Of a stretch of 64,000 bases of DNA, positions 43,732 through 53,310 are shown piece after piece (positions within the stretch are counted from its first letter, which is position 1; every line of letters starts with the position of its first letter). Source of the stretch: Nitrospiraceae bacterium (GTDB taxonomy: Bacteria > Nitrospirota > Nitrospiria > Nitrospirales > UBA8639); assembly GCA_020632595.1 (NCBI GenBank), contig JACKFF010000012.1, positions 43,775-107,774 of the forward strand, read 5' to 3'. The notes under the pieces are model-generated. The model saw nothing but the letters and a program-made list of their open reading frames with translations, did not search any database and was not told the origin of the DNA. The position numbers and the translations under genes are program-made.

Positions 43732-45225
43732 TCAGGCAGGTAGACCGTGTGGGCGCTGGATGGACTCTCGATAATAATCATATAGAACCTGAGCCCGTCC
43801 TTCATCCATAAGAACGAGCTGGCGTTGATCGAATGTATTGGCGCAATACAGATAGGTCAAATGGATTGTAGTCCCTAACTCGATATGCATTTCTCTTCCC
43901 CCACCATCCTGGCACGTCGTCTCCTGTTGAATGCATTTGGAGGGAAGCCCCTCGTAGATGATTTGAGCAGAGGCATGGTGATTTTCATAACATGGCAACA
44001 ATGGATCCTCAGGTGCGTCAATCATGTTTCCCCAAAAGTCATGAACCAAGTGTTGAAAATCAGGTTCGGTTATGTCTGAAACAGTTGCAACTAATTGGTA
44101 CAGTAAATCCCGATCTGCCTCACCCCCAATGACCAATCCTGTCAAACCAGAAGAAAATTCACACAAACCCCAAGCAACGATCTCCTTCCATAGTCCGAAA
44201 CGAAACCTCCAGGATCCCATATTGGAATGAACACCGGTAATGGTGGTACTCAATTTATCCTTAACCAGCACCTGCCTCATTCGCTCGGCGGCAATTCCAA
44301 TACAACGATAGAGTGTTTCGCCCGGCGCCCGATACGGTTCCTCATTCCACTCAAAAGGCTCCACGCCATATGAGAGTCGGGCAACTTCATACAGAGGTCC
44401 ATCAAGCACCTCTTCATCAACTGACCGATATCGGCAGAAAACCGGCGAGGATATGGGAAACAGGCCTCTGGCATCTAACGCTCGTTGAAACAAAATCCGT
44501 CGACCAAGATTCCATGTTTTTTCAAAAAGGATCATCCGTCCCATTGGCCCTAAAGTCCGCAACAAGGCATCCAAACGTCCCTTTATCCCCGTCAGAACTT
44601 CCAGCTGTTCCTGTCGTTGAAAGTCCCAGGCACGCTGAAACGTTTTCCAGGTCTGGCTTGGTAGCCCTGGCTCCCATTCCGCCTGGAACAACGCATGCGT
44701 TGACAGAATCAGATCGTAGGTTCCCAAAATCTGCTGTGGTGGCACCTGAGAGACTTCGAAGCGAACATTCCTGATTCGTCGCTTTTCTGCTTCGAAACAA
44801 GCCATTTCTATCGAACGAGACGACCGATCGATTCCTACAAATTGAATCCCAGGATGCTGTTGAGCAAAAAACAGTGTCAGAATGCCAACCCCACAACCGA
44901 AGTCCAATACCTGGTTGGCCGGAGCAATCCTGGCACATACAGCGGTTCCAATCGTCAAAAAATAATGGTACCGTTGAGAATACAGAACAGGAATAAGATC
45001 TCGACGCGCCAATTCATCATAAAAATCAATGTCGCCTTTTACGTCTTCGCCACCGTATCGATTCTCGATTAATCGTTGAAAATCGCACAATTCCTCTTTG
45101 GAAAGAGTCTTTCGTTGCCAGTCATAGTATGACGTCTCTTCATAAAATTCTCGCAATCCCCATGACAGCAAATACGGGAAAAGCTCCGCATGGTAATCAG
45201 AAGTTTCTTCCCTTTTATATCCCAT
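43732..45225 (-). CDS. SAM-dependent methyltransferase with large uncharacterised C-terminal part
   Basis: 497 residues. A Rossmann methyltransferase domain lies at about 90-290: motif I VLDFGCGVGILTLFF, acidic FVGIDRS, and LILSTHALFQAEWEP. A leader (1-85) and a C-terminal region (about 300-497) fall outside any family I know; the latter has DFWGNMIDAPEDPLLPCYEN and DYYRESIQRPHG. No membrane segment. It stands alone between the exported small protein and the ProA-like gene, in the direction of the latter. Substrate unknown. Confidence 0.8.
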   Translation of the reverse strand: MGYKREETSDYHAELFPYLLSWGLREFYEETSYYDWQRKTLSKEELCDFQRLIENRYGGEDVKGDIDFYDELARRDLIPVLYSQRYHYFLTIGTAVCARIAPANQVLDFGCGVGILTLFFAQQHPGIQFVGIDRSSRSIEMACFEAEKRRIRNVRFEVSQVPPQQILGTYDLILSTHALFQAEWEPGLPSQTWKTFQRAWDFQRQEQLEVLTGIKGRLDALLRTLGPMGRMILFEKTWNLGRRILFQRALDARGLFPISSPVFCRYRSVDEEVLDGPLYEVARLSYGVEPFEWNEEPYRAPGETLYRCIGIAAERMRQVLVKDKLSTTITGVHSNMGSWRFRFGLWKEIVAWGLCEFSSGLTGLVIGGEADRDLLYQLVATVSDITEPDFQHLVHDFWGNMIDAPEDPLLPCYENHHASAQIIYEGLPSKCIQQETTCQDGGGREMHIELGTTIHLTYLYCANTFDQRQLVLMDEGRAQVLYDYYRESIQRPHGLPA

Positions 45226-45393
45226 AATTAATCAGATTGAGATAATTCCTCTGAAAAATGAATACAGTAAATGTTGGAAAACAAGAAAAGCACAGGGATA
45301 GAAGAAAGACCAATAACGGGAGAGGGTAACCGAGACCTGGGTATATGCACAGCCGACACAAAGAGACTGGCCATGCATTCTTCATCTCAAAAT

Positions 45394-46749
45394 CTAGAAC
45401 TTGGCAGATAACATCATCGCATCCTGGTAGGTCTGAGGAACTGGATGTGGCTGTTGAAGTTGTCCGGTTCCTAATACCATATATTTTTCAATCGTGAGCT
45501 TTGAGAGAATAAGAGGACCTCGCCCATGCATACGAGTGCTATTACTCCCGATATCCGGACCAAGTCCAAACTGGGGTCCGCCATGAAGACGGGTCGAAGC
45601 ATTCACCATAACGGCACTCGAATCGACTTCCCGAACAAAGCGCATGGCTAACTGATAATCCCGAGTGACAATAGTATCGGTATGCCCTGGGGCATAGGTC
45701 CCAATATGATCGATAGCTTCTTGACTATCTTTCACCACTTTAATATTCAGAGTTAAGGATTGATATTTTCTCCCCCAATCCGCTTCCTCCGCCGCTTTAA
45801 TCCCTAAATGCCCGGTCATTTCCAAAATACCCATCATGGAAACCGTTTTAGGACAGCCACGCAAGCTCACCCGATACTCCTGAAGAAGTCTTCGTGTTAA
45901 CCCAGGCAATAAATGCCGGGAAACCCCCTGATGAACCAGAAGAGTATCCATAGCATTCGCGGCAGCTGGCGCTTGCAGCTTGGCATTCACCGCAATGGTT
46001 TGAGCTAAAGGGATATCGACATCCTGATCAACATAAACATGACACAGGCCTCCCTCAAATCCAATGACGGGAACTCTCGAATGTTCCAAGATCCCATTTC
46101 GCAAACCAGCACTCCCTCGTGCAATCACAGCTTGAACATATTGAGGATATCGCACCATTTCCAGGGCCGCCTCCGGAGAACTCCTGTCAAGAAATGTCAG
46201 CCCACCTTTAGGAGCACCGTTGGCCACCGCTGCTGATTGGAGATGGTGAACAATCGCACTATTAGTATGAAACCACTCGGTTCCTCCCCGAAAGATACAG
46301 ACATTATTGGTCTTCATGCACATCCCTAATGATTCAGCGGTCACCAAGGGCCCCATATCCGACACCACTGCCACAACACCCAAGGGGGAACGGACCGTAT
46401 GAACCTGCATTCCATCTGGAGTCAGCCAGGCATGACTCGCCTCTCCGACTGGATCAGGAAGAGCTTGCAAATCTAACAACCCCTTGTGCATGTGGCGAAT
46501 GGTATCTTCTGAAATTCGAATCCGTTCTGACGCCTCACGATGGGCCTGTTGATCGGTTTCCTTAGAAATGCCAGCCAGATCTTTTGCATTGGCCTCTAAA
46601 ATTTCCTGAGTATGATCGATTAAACTCTCGGCCATCGCCTGTAATACCTGATTTTTCACACAGGAAGACAGGCACGCCGTTGGGCGACCAGCCACCTTCG
46701 CTGCTTTTAGAAGCGCTTGCACATATAATTTCAGAGGTACTTCAACCAT
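45394..46749 (-). CDS. ProA-like (glutamyl-5-phosphate reductase family) protein without catalytic Cys
   Basis: 451 residues from ATG 46749 behind AAGGAG (GTG 46758 possible). The whole protein aligns with ProA: GGLCHVYVDQDVD, VNASTRLHGGPQFGLGPDIG, HGRGPLILSKLT and YAPGHTDTIVT. However the catalytic segment reads NAKLQAPAAANAMDTLLV where ProA has NAKTQRPgvCN: the nucleophilic Cys is Ala264 (codon GCG). The NADP-side segments also differ (VSDMGPLVTAES for the ESRPNVT type; ARGS for PRGG). Without Cys it cannot form the usual thioester and probably does not reduce glutamyl phosphate. It may be a pseudoenzyme or have another activity. A separate true proA is expected elsewhere in the genome. The frame is intact and conserved-looking. 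Confidence 0.85.
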   Translation of the reverse strand: MVEVPLKLYVQALLKAAKVAGRPTACLSSCVKNQVLQAMAESLIDHTQEILEANAKDLAGISKETDQQAHREASERIRISEDTIRHMHKGLLDLQALPDPVGEASHAWLTPDGMQVHTVRSPLGVVAVVSDMGPLVTAESLGMCMKTNNVCIFRGGTEWFHTNSAIVHHLQSAAVANGAPKGGLTFLDRSSPEAALEMVRYPQYVQAVIARGSAGLRNGILEHSRVPVIGFEGGLCHVYVDQDVDIPLAQTIAVNAKLQAPAAANAMDTLLVHQGVSRHLLPGLTRRLLQEYRVSLRGCPKTVSMMGILEMTGHLGIKAAEEADWGRKYQSLTLNIKVVKDSQEAIDHIGTYAPGHTDTIVTRDYQLAMRFVREVDSSAVMVNASTRLHGGPQFGLGPDIGSNSTRMHGRGPLILSKLTIEKYMVLGTGQLQQPHPVPQTYQDAMMLSAKF

Positions 46750-47162
46750 CCTTCGCACTCCTTCATCATAAAAATTTTCTGAATGCCGAACTGACTATAG
46801 CCATGAAAGCTCACAGAGTCAAAAACAGCATTGATTCAAAAAAGATTTTCATCAAAATACCTTCAGCTTATTCTATGATCCCTCTTCCAAGCTAAGCGTG
46901 CCTCGCGTACCCATAAAAGGTGGTCGGGGTTGAATTATAATTTTCACCTATGTTAACCTCGATCGGTTTAGTGGAAAAATATTGAACATCACTTAATTGC
47001 ATGAATGTCTCTTCACATGGAACAGCCTGCCTGATAAGACAATCCATATCTATTGTCTCCTGCCGGTCCCATTTGAGCCAAATTACTGTTTTGTGTTTCT
47101 TTAAAAAATCCACGGTTTTGTGTTAATCCGTATATCTCTGAAAGGGGGTGGGAAGGTCCGTT

Positions 47163-47945
47163 ATGGTCACGATTAAATCGTTATTAGAAGCTGGAGTTCA
47201 CTTCGGGCATCAAACAAATCGCTGGAACCCGAAGATGAAACGCTATATCTTTGGGGAAAAGAACGGTATTTATATTATTGATCTCCAAATTTCTCTCCAA
47301 TGCTTTCAAAAAGCCTACGAATTTACCCGGGATACAGTGGCTGCCGGAGAATCCGTCTTATTTGTGGGGACCAAGCGGCAAGCCATGGGTATTGTGGAGG
47401 AAGAAGCCAATCGTTGTGGAATGTTTTTTGTAAACCAGCGATGGTTGGGTGGCATGTTAACAAATTTCCAGACACTCCGTCGTAGCATCAACCAACTAAA
47501 AAAACTCGAAGCCGCGGAAACCGATGGCACATACGAACGACTCAAAAAGAAAGAGATCGTTCGCATGAAAAAAGAGCAAGCCAAACTGGAAAAATATTTA
47601 AGCGGCATAAAAGGAATGAACGATATTCCCGGATGCATTTACATATTGGACACCAGGATCCAGCACATTACGGTCAAGGAAGCTAATCGTCTTGGCATCC
47701 CGGTTATTGCTTTAGTAGACACCAACTGTGACCCTGAAGGCGTGGACTTTCCTATACCCGGCAATGACGATGCCATTCGATCCCTCAAATTATTTACCGG
47801 ACAAATTGCCGATGCCTGCATAGAAGGTGCGGAAATTCGCCGGAAGCGCCAGGAGTCAGTGGCAAATGGCGAGGGGTTTCTTCCCGACAACACCGAACAA
47901 GGTCATCCATCGGTTGTGCCAAACAAGAATACCCAACCTGTTTAA
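47163..47945 (+). CDS. rpsB: 30S ribosomal protein S2
   Basis: 260 residues from ATG 47163, with GGAAGG six bases before it; GTG 47148 is less likely. Starts VTIKSLLEAGVHFGHQTNRW and contains GTKRQAMGIVEEEANRCG, LGIPVIALVDTNCDPEGVD and IPGNDDAIRS, all standard S2 blocks. The first gene of rpsB-tsf-pyrH-frr. The approximately 400 bases upstream (46759-47147) hold no convincing gene; one leftward frame at 46892-47113 was left out. No S2 leader motif is identified. Confidence 0.98.
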   Translation: MVTIKSLLEAGVHFGHQTNRWNPKMKRYIFGEKNGIYIIDLQISLQCFQKAYEFTRDTVAAGESVLFVGTKRQAMGIVEEEANRCGMFFVNQRWLGGMLTNFQTLRRSINQLKKLEAAETDGTYERLKKKEIVRMKKEQAKLEKYLSGIKGMNDIPGCIYILDTRIQHITVKEANRLGIPVIALVDTNCDPEGVDFPIPGNDDAIRSLKLFTGQIADACIEGAEIRRKRQESVANGEGFLPDNTEQGHPSVVPNKNTQPV

Positions 47946-48006
47946 GGATCCCGGGTTCATCTATTTACATTGAAATGAATATTACTGTCAGCAGGAGAGC
48001 ATGCAC

Positions 48007-48603
48007 ATGTCTAGTTTGAGTGCCTTGGTGAAGGAGTTGCGAGGCAAAACAGGGGCAGGAATCCTTGATTGCCAAAAAGCCCTTCAAGACACAGGAAATG
48101 ATGTCGAAAAAGCCATCGATCTGTTACGTCAAAAAGGGTTGGCCGCTGCACAAAAGAAAGCGGGCCGAGAAACCAAAGAGGGTATAATTTCCTCGTATAT
48201 TCATTCAGGATCAAAGATTGGAGTCCTGATTGAGGTCAATTGCGAAACGGACTTTGTCGCACGCAATGAAGAATTTCAAGCGTTCGTTAAGGAAGTAGCC
48301 TTACAAATCGCTGCCTCCCATCCTATGTATATTAAACGTGAAGACATTCCGGTGGACTCGATCGAACGGGAAAGGAATATTTATCTCGCACAGATGAAAG
48401 AGTCGGGAAAACCCGAGGGGACCTGGGAAAAAATTATCAAGGGGAAACTCGAAAAATATTATCAAGAGCAGTGCCTCTTGGAACAAGCCTTTATTAAGGA
48501 TCCCAGCATCAGCATTCAAGATCTCCTTTCGCAGAAAATCGCGAAGTTAGGAGAGAACCTCACGATCAGTCGCTTTACGCGCTACCAACTCGGCCAGGAC
48601 TAA
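48007..48603 (+). CDS. tsf: Elongation factor Ts
   Basis: 198 residues from ATG 48007, eight bases after AGGAGAG (ATG 48001 is too close). Typical opening LVKELRGKTGAGILDCQKAL and the NCETDFVARNEEFQ core. It is the short form without the long C-terminal domain of E. coli EF-Ts, as common in many phyla. Exchanges nucleotide on EF-Tu. Overlaps pyrH by one base (TAATG). Confidence 0.97.
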   Translation: MSSLSALVKELRGKTGAGILDCQKALQDTGNDVEKAIDLLRQKGLAAAQKKAGRETKEGIISSYIHSGSKIGVLIEVNCETDFVARNEEFQAFVKEVALQIAASHPMYIKREDIPVDSIERERNIYLAQMKESGKPEGTWEKIIKGKLEKYYQEQCLLEQAFIKDPSISIQDLLSQKIAKLGENLTISRFTRYQLGQD

Positions 48604-49331
48604 TGCCCCTCAAATATCGCCGGGTCCTCTTGAAAATTAGTGGAGAAATGCTCGCCGGAGAGCAAACTTACGGCATCCAACCTTCCATTTTACATAATCT
48701 CGCAAGCGAAATTGCCGACGTTCTGACCCTGAATGTCGAAATCGCCATTGTGATTGGAGGTGGGAACATTTTCAGAGGTCTTGCTGCCAGCGCATCTGGC
48801 ATGGAAAGAGCCTCGGCCGATTACATGGGCATGCTGGCCACCTTGTTGAATGCCCTAGCTTTACAAAATGCTTTGGAGAGCAAAGACATCCCTACCCGTG
48901 TCTTATCCGCAATTGAAATGCGGCAATTAGCCGAAAGTTACATTCGTCGTCGAGCTATTCGGCATTTGGAAAAAAAGCGGGTGGTGATTTTTGCCGCCGG
49001 CACCGGGAATCCCTACTTTACCACCGACACCGCTGCCGCGCTCCGAGCCATGGAAATTGGTGCAGATGTTATCATGAAAGGCACTAAGGTTGATGGCATC
49101 TACGACGCGGACCCAATGACGACACCCTCAGCCAAACGCTTCACGGAGTTACCATTTTTATCGGTGCTCAATAAAAGCTTGAAAGTCATGGACGCCACAG
49201 CCATTACACTCTGTATGGATAACGATTTGCCTATCATTGTGTTCGATCTGACCTCATCAGGAAATATCAGAAAAATCCTTGAAGGCGAACCTGTCGGTAC
49301 GATTGTTTCCAAAAATGCGCTTGTCACTTAA
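48603..49331 (+). CDS. pyrH: UMP kinase
   Basis: 242 residues of the amino-acid-kinase fold. Segments LLKISGEMLAGE, IAIVIGGGNIFRGL, DYMGMLATLLNALAL, FAAGTGNPYFTTDTAAALRA and KGTKVDGIYDADP are diagnostic. Phosphorylates UMP, usually allosterically activated by GTP. Start codon overlaps the tsf stop. Confidence 0.98.
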   Translation: MPLKYRRVLLKISGEMLAGEQTYGIQPSILHNLASEIADVLTLNVEIAIVIGGGNIFRGLAASASGMERASADYMGMLATLLNALALQNALESKDIPTRVLSAIEMRQLAESYIRRRAIRHLEKKRVVIFAAGTGNPYFTTDTAAALRAMEIGADVIMKGTKVDGIYDADPMTTPSAKRFTELPFLSVLNKSLKVMDATAITLCMDNDLPIIVFDLTSSGNIRKILEGEPVGTIVSKNALVT

Positions 49332-49345
49332 CGTGGGGAATGATC

Positions 49346-49903
49346 ATGAACGATCCAACCATTCTTAAAACCACACAGCGAATGGAGGGAGCCATAGAGC
49401 ACCTCAAGAGAGAATTCATGTCCCTTAGAACCGGTCGCGCTTCCTTGGGATTACTCGACCATATCACCGTTGATTATTACGGGACGCCCACTCCTCTCAA
49501 GCAAGTCGCCAACCTCGCGATTCCTGAGAGCCGACTGATCACCATTCAGCCATGGGATACCTCCCAAATCAGAGAAATTGAACGGGCCATCATCAGCTCA
49601 GAACTTGGTTTGACTCCATCCAATGATGGCAAACTCATCCGGCTTCCCATTCCCCCACTAAGTGAAGAACGACGGAAAGATTTGGTCAAACTCAGCAAAA
49701 AATATGGGGAAGAGACCAAGGTACAGATTCGTGGATTTCGGCGGGAAGGCAATGACGAACTCAAACATCTTCACAAAGAAGGCTCACTGACCGAAGATAA
49801 CCAGCACCGGCTGGAGGCTGAAATCCAAAAGCTCACAGATAAATTTATACAGAGCGTCGATGACCTCACCAAGAAAAAGGAGGAGGAAATACTCGCGATT
49901 TGA
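49346..49903 (+). CDS. frr: Ribosome recycling factor
   Basis: 185 residues from ATG 49346; GGGGAA lies about seven bases before it, too close to the alternative ATG 49340. Classic RRF: hinge sequence LRTGRASLGLLDHITVDYYG, NLAIPESRLITIQPWD and the C-terminal helix with DELKHLHKEG and LTEDNQHRLEAEIQKLTDKF. Splits post-termination ribosomes with EF-G. It ends nine bases before alr. Confidence 0.98.
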   Translation: MNDPTILKTTQRMEGAIEHLKREFMSLRTGRASLGLLDHITVDYYGTPTPLKQVANLAIPESRLITIQPWDTSQIREIERAIISSELGLTPSNDGKLIRLPIPPLSEERRKDLVKLSKKYGEETKVQIRGFRREGNDELKHLHKEGSLTEDNQHRLEAEIQKLTDKFIQSVDDLTKKKEEEILAI

Positions 49904-49912
49904 GGAATATTT

Positions 49913-51139
49913 GTGATACCGATCACCCCACCTTCACCTTCCGACCTCCGACACGTTTCGTCTCCGATTACCGTTTCTATCAGGCTTGATGCCCTGACCA
50001 GGAATTTCCAACAAATCCGGCAAAGGATCGTTCCGTCTACAAAAATTCTTCCAGTCATTAAAGCTGATGCCTATGGTCATGGGGCGGTTCCTGTGGCCCA
50101 GACCCTGGAACACCTGGGAATTTTTGGATTTGGTGTGGCATCAGTCATGGAAGGGATAACCCTTCGAAAACATCATATACACTGCCCCATCCTGGTCATG
50201 GGGCCCATCCTTCCCCAACATCTAAGCGAAATTATTCGCCATCAGCTTACTCCGGTAATTTCTCGTGCAGAAATCGTTCAACAACTTATCGAGTTACTTT
50301 TTCCTCGCGCCACCCCATTTCCCATCCATCTCAAAGTCGACACCGGATTACACCGACTCGGCTTGGAGGATGTTGAAGCCCTCTCCCTCCTAACCAGGCT
50401 GCTATCCCTCTCGCCCCCCTTTGTTGAAATAGAGGGACTCTTAAGCCATTTTGCTGACGCCGACAATCAGGATCCCACCTTAACGAATGTTCAAATCAAA
50501 AAATTCTTGGCCTTTATCGACCAAGCGAAGCAATTGGGAGTCCAACCACCTATACTTCATATGGCCAATAGCGCAGGAATCCTGTTTCATCCAACCGCCC
50601 ACTTGGGAATGGTCAGGCCTGGATTAATGTTATATGGATACGCACCACGGCAGGAGAGTTCTCCACAATCCCTTTCTCTTGAACCGGTGATGCAAGCCAC
50701 CACATACGTGGCCCATATCCGGTCTCTACAGCCTGGGGAAATTGTGGGATATAATGCCCTATTTCGCACACGGAGGCCATCTCAAATTGCTGTGCTACCG
50801 GTAGGTTATACTCACGGATTTCCCAGACACCTCACGGGAGTCGGCCATGTCCTCCTCAAAGGAGAACAGGCTCCCATCATTGGAAAAATTTGCATGGATA
50901 TGATGATGGTGGATGTCACGGACATTCCCCATCCAACGGTTGGAGACGAGGTCGTGTTACTGGGAAAACAGGGAACACGGGAAATAACAGCTGAGGATCA
51001 TGCCGGATGGTTGAACACGATTCCCTATGAAGTGTTGTGCGGAATCGGAGGAAAAGCGAACCGGGTCTACATTTCCCCTACAGTTGACTCCTCTCCTGGA
51101 CAGCCCCTAACCCGGTCGGCCCAAAAAATATCGGAATAA
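49913..51139 (+). CDS. alr: Alanine racemase
   Basis: 408 residues from GTG 49913, GAGGA in front. PLP-binding Lys in LPVIKADAYGHGA (about K50) and catalytic Tyr in VGYNALFRT; also KVDTGLHRLG and GKICMDMMMVDVT. Makes D-alanine for peptidoglycan. Usual family length about 370; this one has an N-terminal addition of about 18 residues and a C-terminal tail after NRVYI. Nine bases after frr, so probably in the same transcript. It converges on the leftward cluster at 51.2 kb. Confidence 0.96.
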   Translation: MIPITPPSPSDLRHVSSPITVSIRLDALTRNFQQIRQRIVPSTKILPVIKADAYGHGAVPVAQTLEHLGIFGFGVASVMEGITLRKHHIHCPILVMGPILPQHLSEIIRHQLTPVISRAEIVQQLIELLFPRATPFPIHLKVDTGLHRLGLEDVEALSLLTRLLSLSPPFVEIEGLLSHFADADNQDPTLTNVQIKKFLAFIDQAKQLGVQPPILHMANSAGILFHPTAHLGMVRPGLMLYGYAPRQESSPQSLSLEPVMQATTYVAHIRSLQPGEIVGYNALFRTRRPSQIAVLPVGYTHGFPRHLTGVGHVLLKGEQAPIIGKICMDMMMVDVTDIPHPTVGDEVVLLGKQGTREITAEDHAGWLNTIPYEVLCGIGGKANRVYISPTVDSSPGQPLTRSAQKISE

Positions 51140-51200
51140 CTCCTTAACCCAACGGTGCCTTCACAACACGGCATCCCGCTTCGTTCAAAACGTACTTGGA

Positions 51201-51512
51201 TCATGCCGTTTTTAGCTTACGCTTCAAATGTTTCTCCACGCTGGCAACCTTGCCGGCCAACCGGCCTTTGTGGCCACGCCGGTAATCAACCTTAATCACA
51301 CAAGAAATTCGAGGACAATCCTTTTTCATCCTGGTATAGCATTGCTTCACGACACGAAAGACGTCATCCCACTCACCTTCCAACACCGTTCCCATGGGAT
51401 TGAGTCGGTACTCCACCCCGCTTTTATCAATCAGATCTAGTGACCGGGACACATATTTTCCGACACTTTCACCCTTACCAAGAGGTGACATGCTAAATTC
51501 TAACAGCACCAT
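51201..51512 (-). CDS. MTH1187/YkoF-family thiamine-binding-like protein (UPF0045)
   Basis: 103 residues opening LLEFSMSPLGKGESVGKYV, followed by RLNPMGTVLEGEWDDVF, the characteristic pattern of this family; several members bind thiamine or HMP-type ligands. No ABC partner is adjacent. Its ATG overlaps the stop of the sirohaem dehydrogenase gene (TAATG), so it is translationally coupled to it; the reason for that coupling is unclear. Confidence 0.88.
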   Translation of the reverse strand: MVLLEFSMSPLGKGESVGKYVSRSLDLIDKSGVEYRLNPMGTVLEGEWDDVFRVVKQCYTRMKKDCPRISCVIKVDYRRGHKGRLAGKVASVEKHLKRKLKTA

Positions 51513-52168
51513 TACCCACCTTCCTTTCCAACGGGTTCCACCTGTTCTTCACCCGACAATTTCCAACTATTGGGATACTGCAACTCCCCGGACAATTGAA
51601 AGCCGTTGACCGCTTCCGCCAAGCGTTCCCGCCGTCGCAGATCGCTCATTTCCGTGTTTTTCAGTTCTTCGCGCAGGGCTCCTAGCCAATCCAGAAACTG
51701 GTCAAATTCTTCATCAAACAACAATTCAAGATTGTGCCGAAGCACCTTCGCCAGAGCCGGAGCAGTCCCACTCGTACTAATCGCTATTCGAAGATTCCCG
51801 CGTTTGACCAGGGCAGGCATCATGATCGTGGAGTATTCAGGCAAATCCATCGACCACACCAGAAAGCGTTCGGTTTTCGCCAGCTCAAACAAGGACTTGG
51901 CTAAGTCCAAATCATTCTTCAACACATTCATAATCAGCACAACACCTTGGGTATCCCCCGATCGAAATGTCCGTCCCCGGTGGATAATTTTTCCTGAAGC
52001 GGTCAACTTCCGCAAATCAACATGAAGGGTGGGATTAACCACGGTAATTTTTGCTCCGGCATCCAGTAGGCGATGCACCTTCTCCACAGCTTCCTCATCA
52101 CCACCAATCACCATACACTGGCGGCCATCCAAATCAACTGTTACTTGAAACCCTGCATTCTTCGTCAT
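51512..52168 (-). CDS. Precorrin-2 dehydrogenase / sirohydrochlorin ferrochelatase-type protein (Met8/CysG N-terminal)
   Basis: 218 residues, behind AAGGAGGA. N-terminal Rossmann domain with MVIGGDEEAVEKVHRLLDAGAKITVV (NAD-binding), then PALVKRGNLRIAISTSGTAPALAKVLR with the family Ser, and a helical tail. It makes the last steps of sirohaem, cofactor of sulfite and nitrite reductases. The glycine motif begins IGGDEEA rather than GGGxVA; activity is probable but the change deserves note. No methyltransferase (cobA) part is fused. No hemA is adjacent in the window. Confidence 0.88.
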   Translation of the reverse strand: MTKNAGFQVTVDLDGRQCMVIGGDEEAVEKVHRLLDAGAKITVVNPTLHVDLRKLTASGKIIHRGRTFRSGDTQGVVLIMNVLKNDLDLAKSLFELAKTERFLVWSMDLPEYSTIMMPALVKRGNLRIAISTSGTAPALAKVLRHNLELLFDEEFDQFLDWLGALREELKNTEMSDLRRRERLAEAVNGFQLSGELQYPNSWKLSGEEQVEPVGKEGG

Positions 52169-52197
52169 GAGTATCCTCCTTTAGAACCCGGGATATC

Positions 52198-52311
52198 TTA
52201 CCCAACATACCCCACAAGGGGAAAGAGTAAAATCCCCAAACCACTGGCCAACCCCAAATAGCTCACTGCCACCACAAAACACAGGAGGAGGAAAACAGTG
52301 AACCAGGCCAC
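52198..52311 (-). CDS. Possible tiny membrane protein, 37 aa
   Basis: A GTG-started frame encodes WFTVFLLLCFVVAVSYLG followed by LASGLGILLFPLVGYVG, one to two hydrophobic segments. It ends about 30 bases before the ATG of the dehydrogenase gene on the same strand. There is no good ribosome-binding site, so it may be chance. Confidence 0.25.
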   Translation of the reverse strand: MAWFTVFLLLCFVVAVSYLGLASGLGILLFPLVGYVG

Positions 52312-52378
52312 GAAAGCTGAGAAGCGGAATACCCGTCATTGATGAATGGAGGAAAATACCGGATTACGGAGGCAGGAC

Positions 52379-53278
52379 TTATTCAACCGGTTGCTGCAAA
52401 CTTTCCGAACTTTGAATACCGAGAGACTCATAGATTTTCAAGGTCGCTTTTGACTTATTCAAGGTATAAAAATGAATTCCTTTCACTTTATGATCCACAA
52501 GATCCACCACCTGTTCGGTCGCCCAATGAATGCCAACCCCTTCCGCATAAGTATCATTCTCCGCTCGATCCATAGCCCGTAGGAGTTTGGCGGGAATACG
52601 GGCGCCAAGCGCCAACTCGGACATGCGGGCCATGCCCTTCCGGGAAACTATCGGCATAATGCCGGCAATAATGGGGACTTTAATGCCCACAACTTCGCAA
52701 CGTTCACAAAAATCGAAAAAGTCCCGATTATCAAAAAATAATTGGGTGCAGATATAATCAGCACCCGCATCGACTTTTCGCTTCAAATTGTCCATTTCCT
52801 GTAAGCGGTTGGGCGTACCGGGATGTCCCTCGGGAAATCCTGCCACGCCCACGCCCATCTCAGGAAACTGCTGCTTAATAAACCGTACAAGGTCAGAGGC
52901 AAACTGAAAGCCGTCTTCGGGAATCTGGACATCCGTGCTTCCCTTGGGAGGATCTCCCCTCAACGCCATAATGTTATGAATGCCGCTCTCCTGATATTTC
53001 GAGAGAATATGATGAATTTCATCACGCCTGGACCCCACGCAGGTTAAATGCGACACAATGGTCAAATCGGTTTCCCGCTGGAGCTTGACCACTAAATCAT
53101 GCGTGCGTTCACGGGTAGATCCGCCGGCACCATAAGTCACACTGACATAAGCAGGCTTTAGCGGCATGAGGGCCGAAATCGCTTCAAACAGTTCTTGAAA
53201 CCCCCGTTCCGTTTTTGGAGGGAAAAACTCAAAACTAATCGCAGGATTATACGTCCGCAACACTTCTGAAATATGCAT
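52379..53278 (-). CDS. metF: 5,10-Methylenetetrahydrofolate reductase
   Basis: About 299 residues from ATG 53278 (ATG 53284 sits too near AAGGT). Flavin-dependent TIM barrel: ISFEFFPPKTERGFQELF, VSVTYGAGGSTRERT, LTCVGSRRDEI, NIMALRGDPPKG and GADYICTQLFFDN. Produces methyl-THF for MetH, whose gene is at the left edge of the window but not linked. The 52312-52378 spacer shows nothing. Confidence 0.97.
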   Translation of the reverse strand: MHISEVLRTYNPAISFEFFPPKTERGFQELFEAISALMPLKPAYVSVTYGAGGSTRERTHDLVVKLQRETDLTIVSHLTCVGSRRDEIHHILSKYQESGIHNIMALRGDPPKGSTDVQIPEDGFQFASDLVRFIKQQFPEMGVGVAGFPEGHPGTPNRLQEMDNLKRKVDAGADYICTQLFFDNRDFFDFCERCEVVGIKVPIIAGIMPIVSRKGMARMSELALGARIPAKLLRAMDRAENDTYAEGVGIHWATEQVVDLVDHKVKGIHFYTLNKSKATLKIYESLGIQSSESLQQPVE

Positions 53279-53310
53279 GTCCATACCTTAAATTGCTCAT
53301 CAAGATTTGT

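Noticed and set aside
46892..47113. Leftward 73-residue frame between the ProA-like gene and rpsB
   Set aside because: GTG start without ribosome-binding site; composition is passable but nothing else supports it. It could be a remnant.
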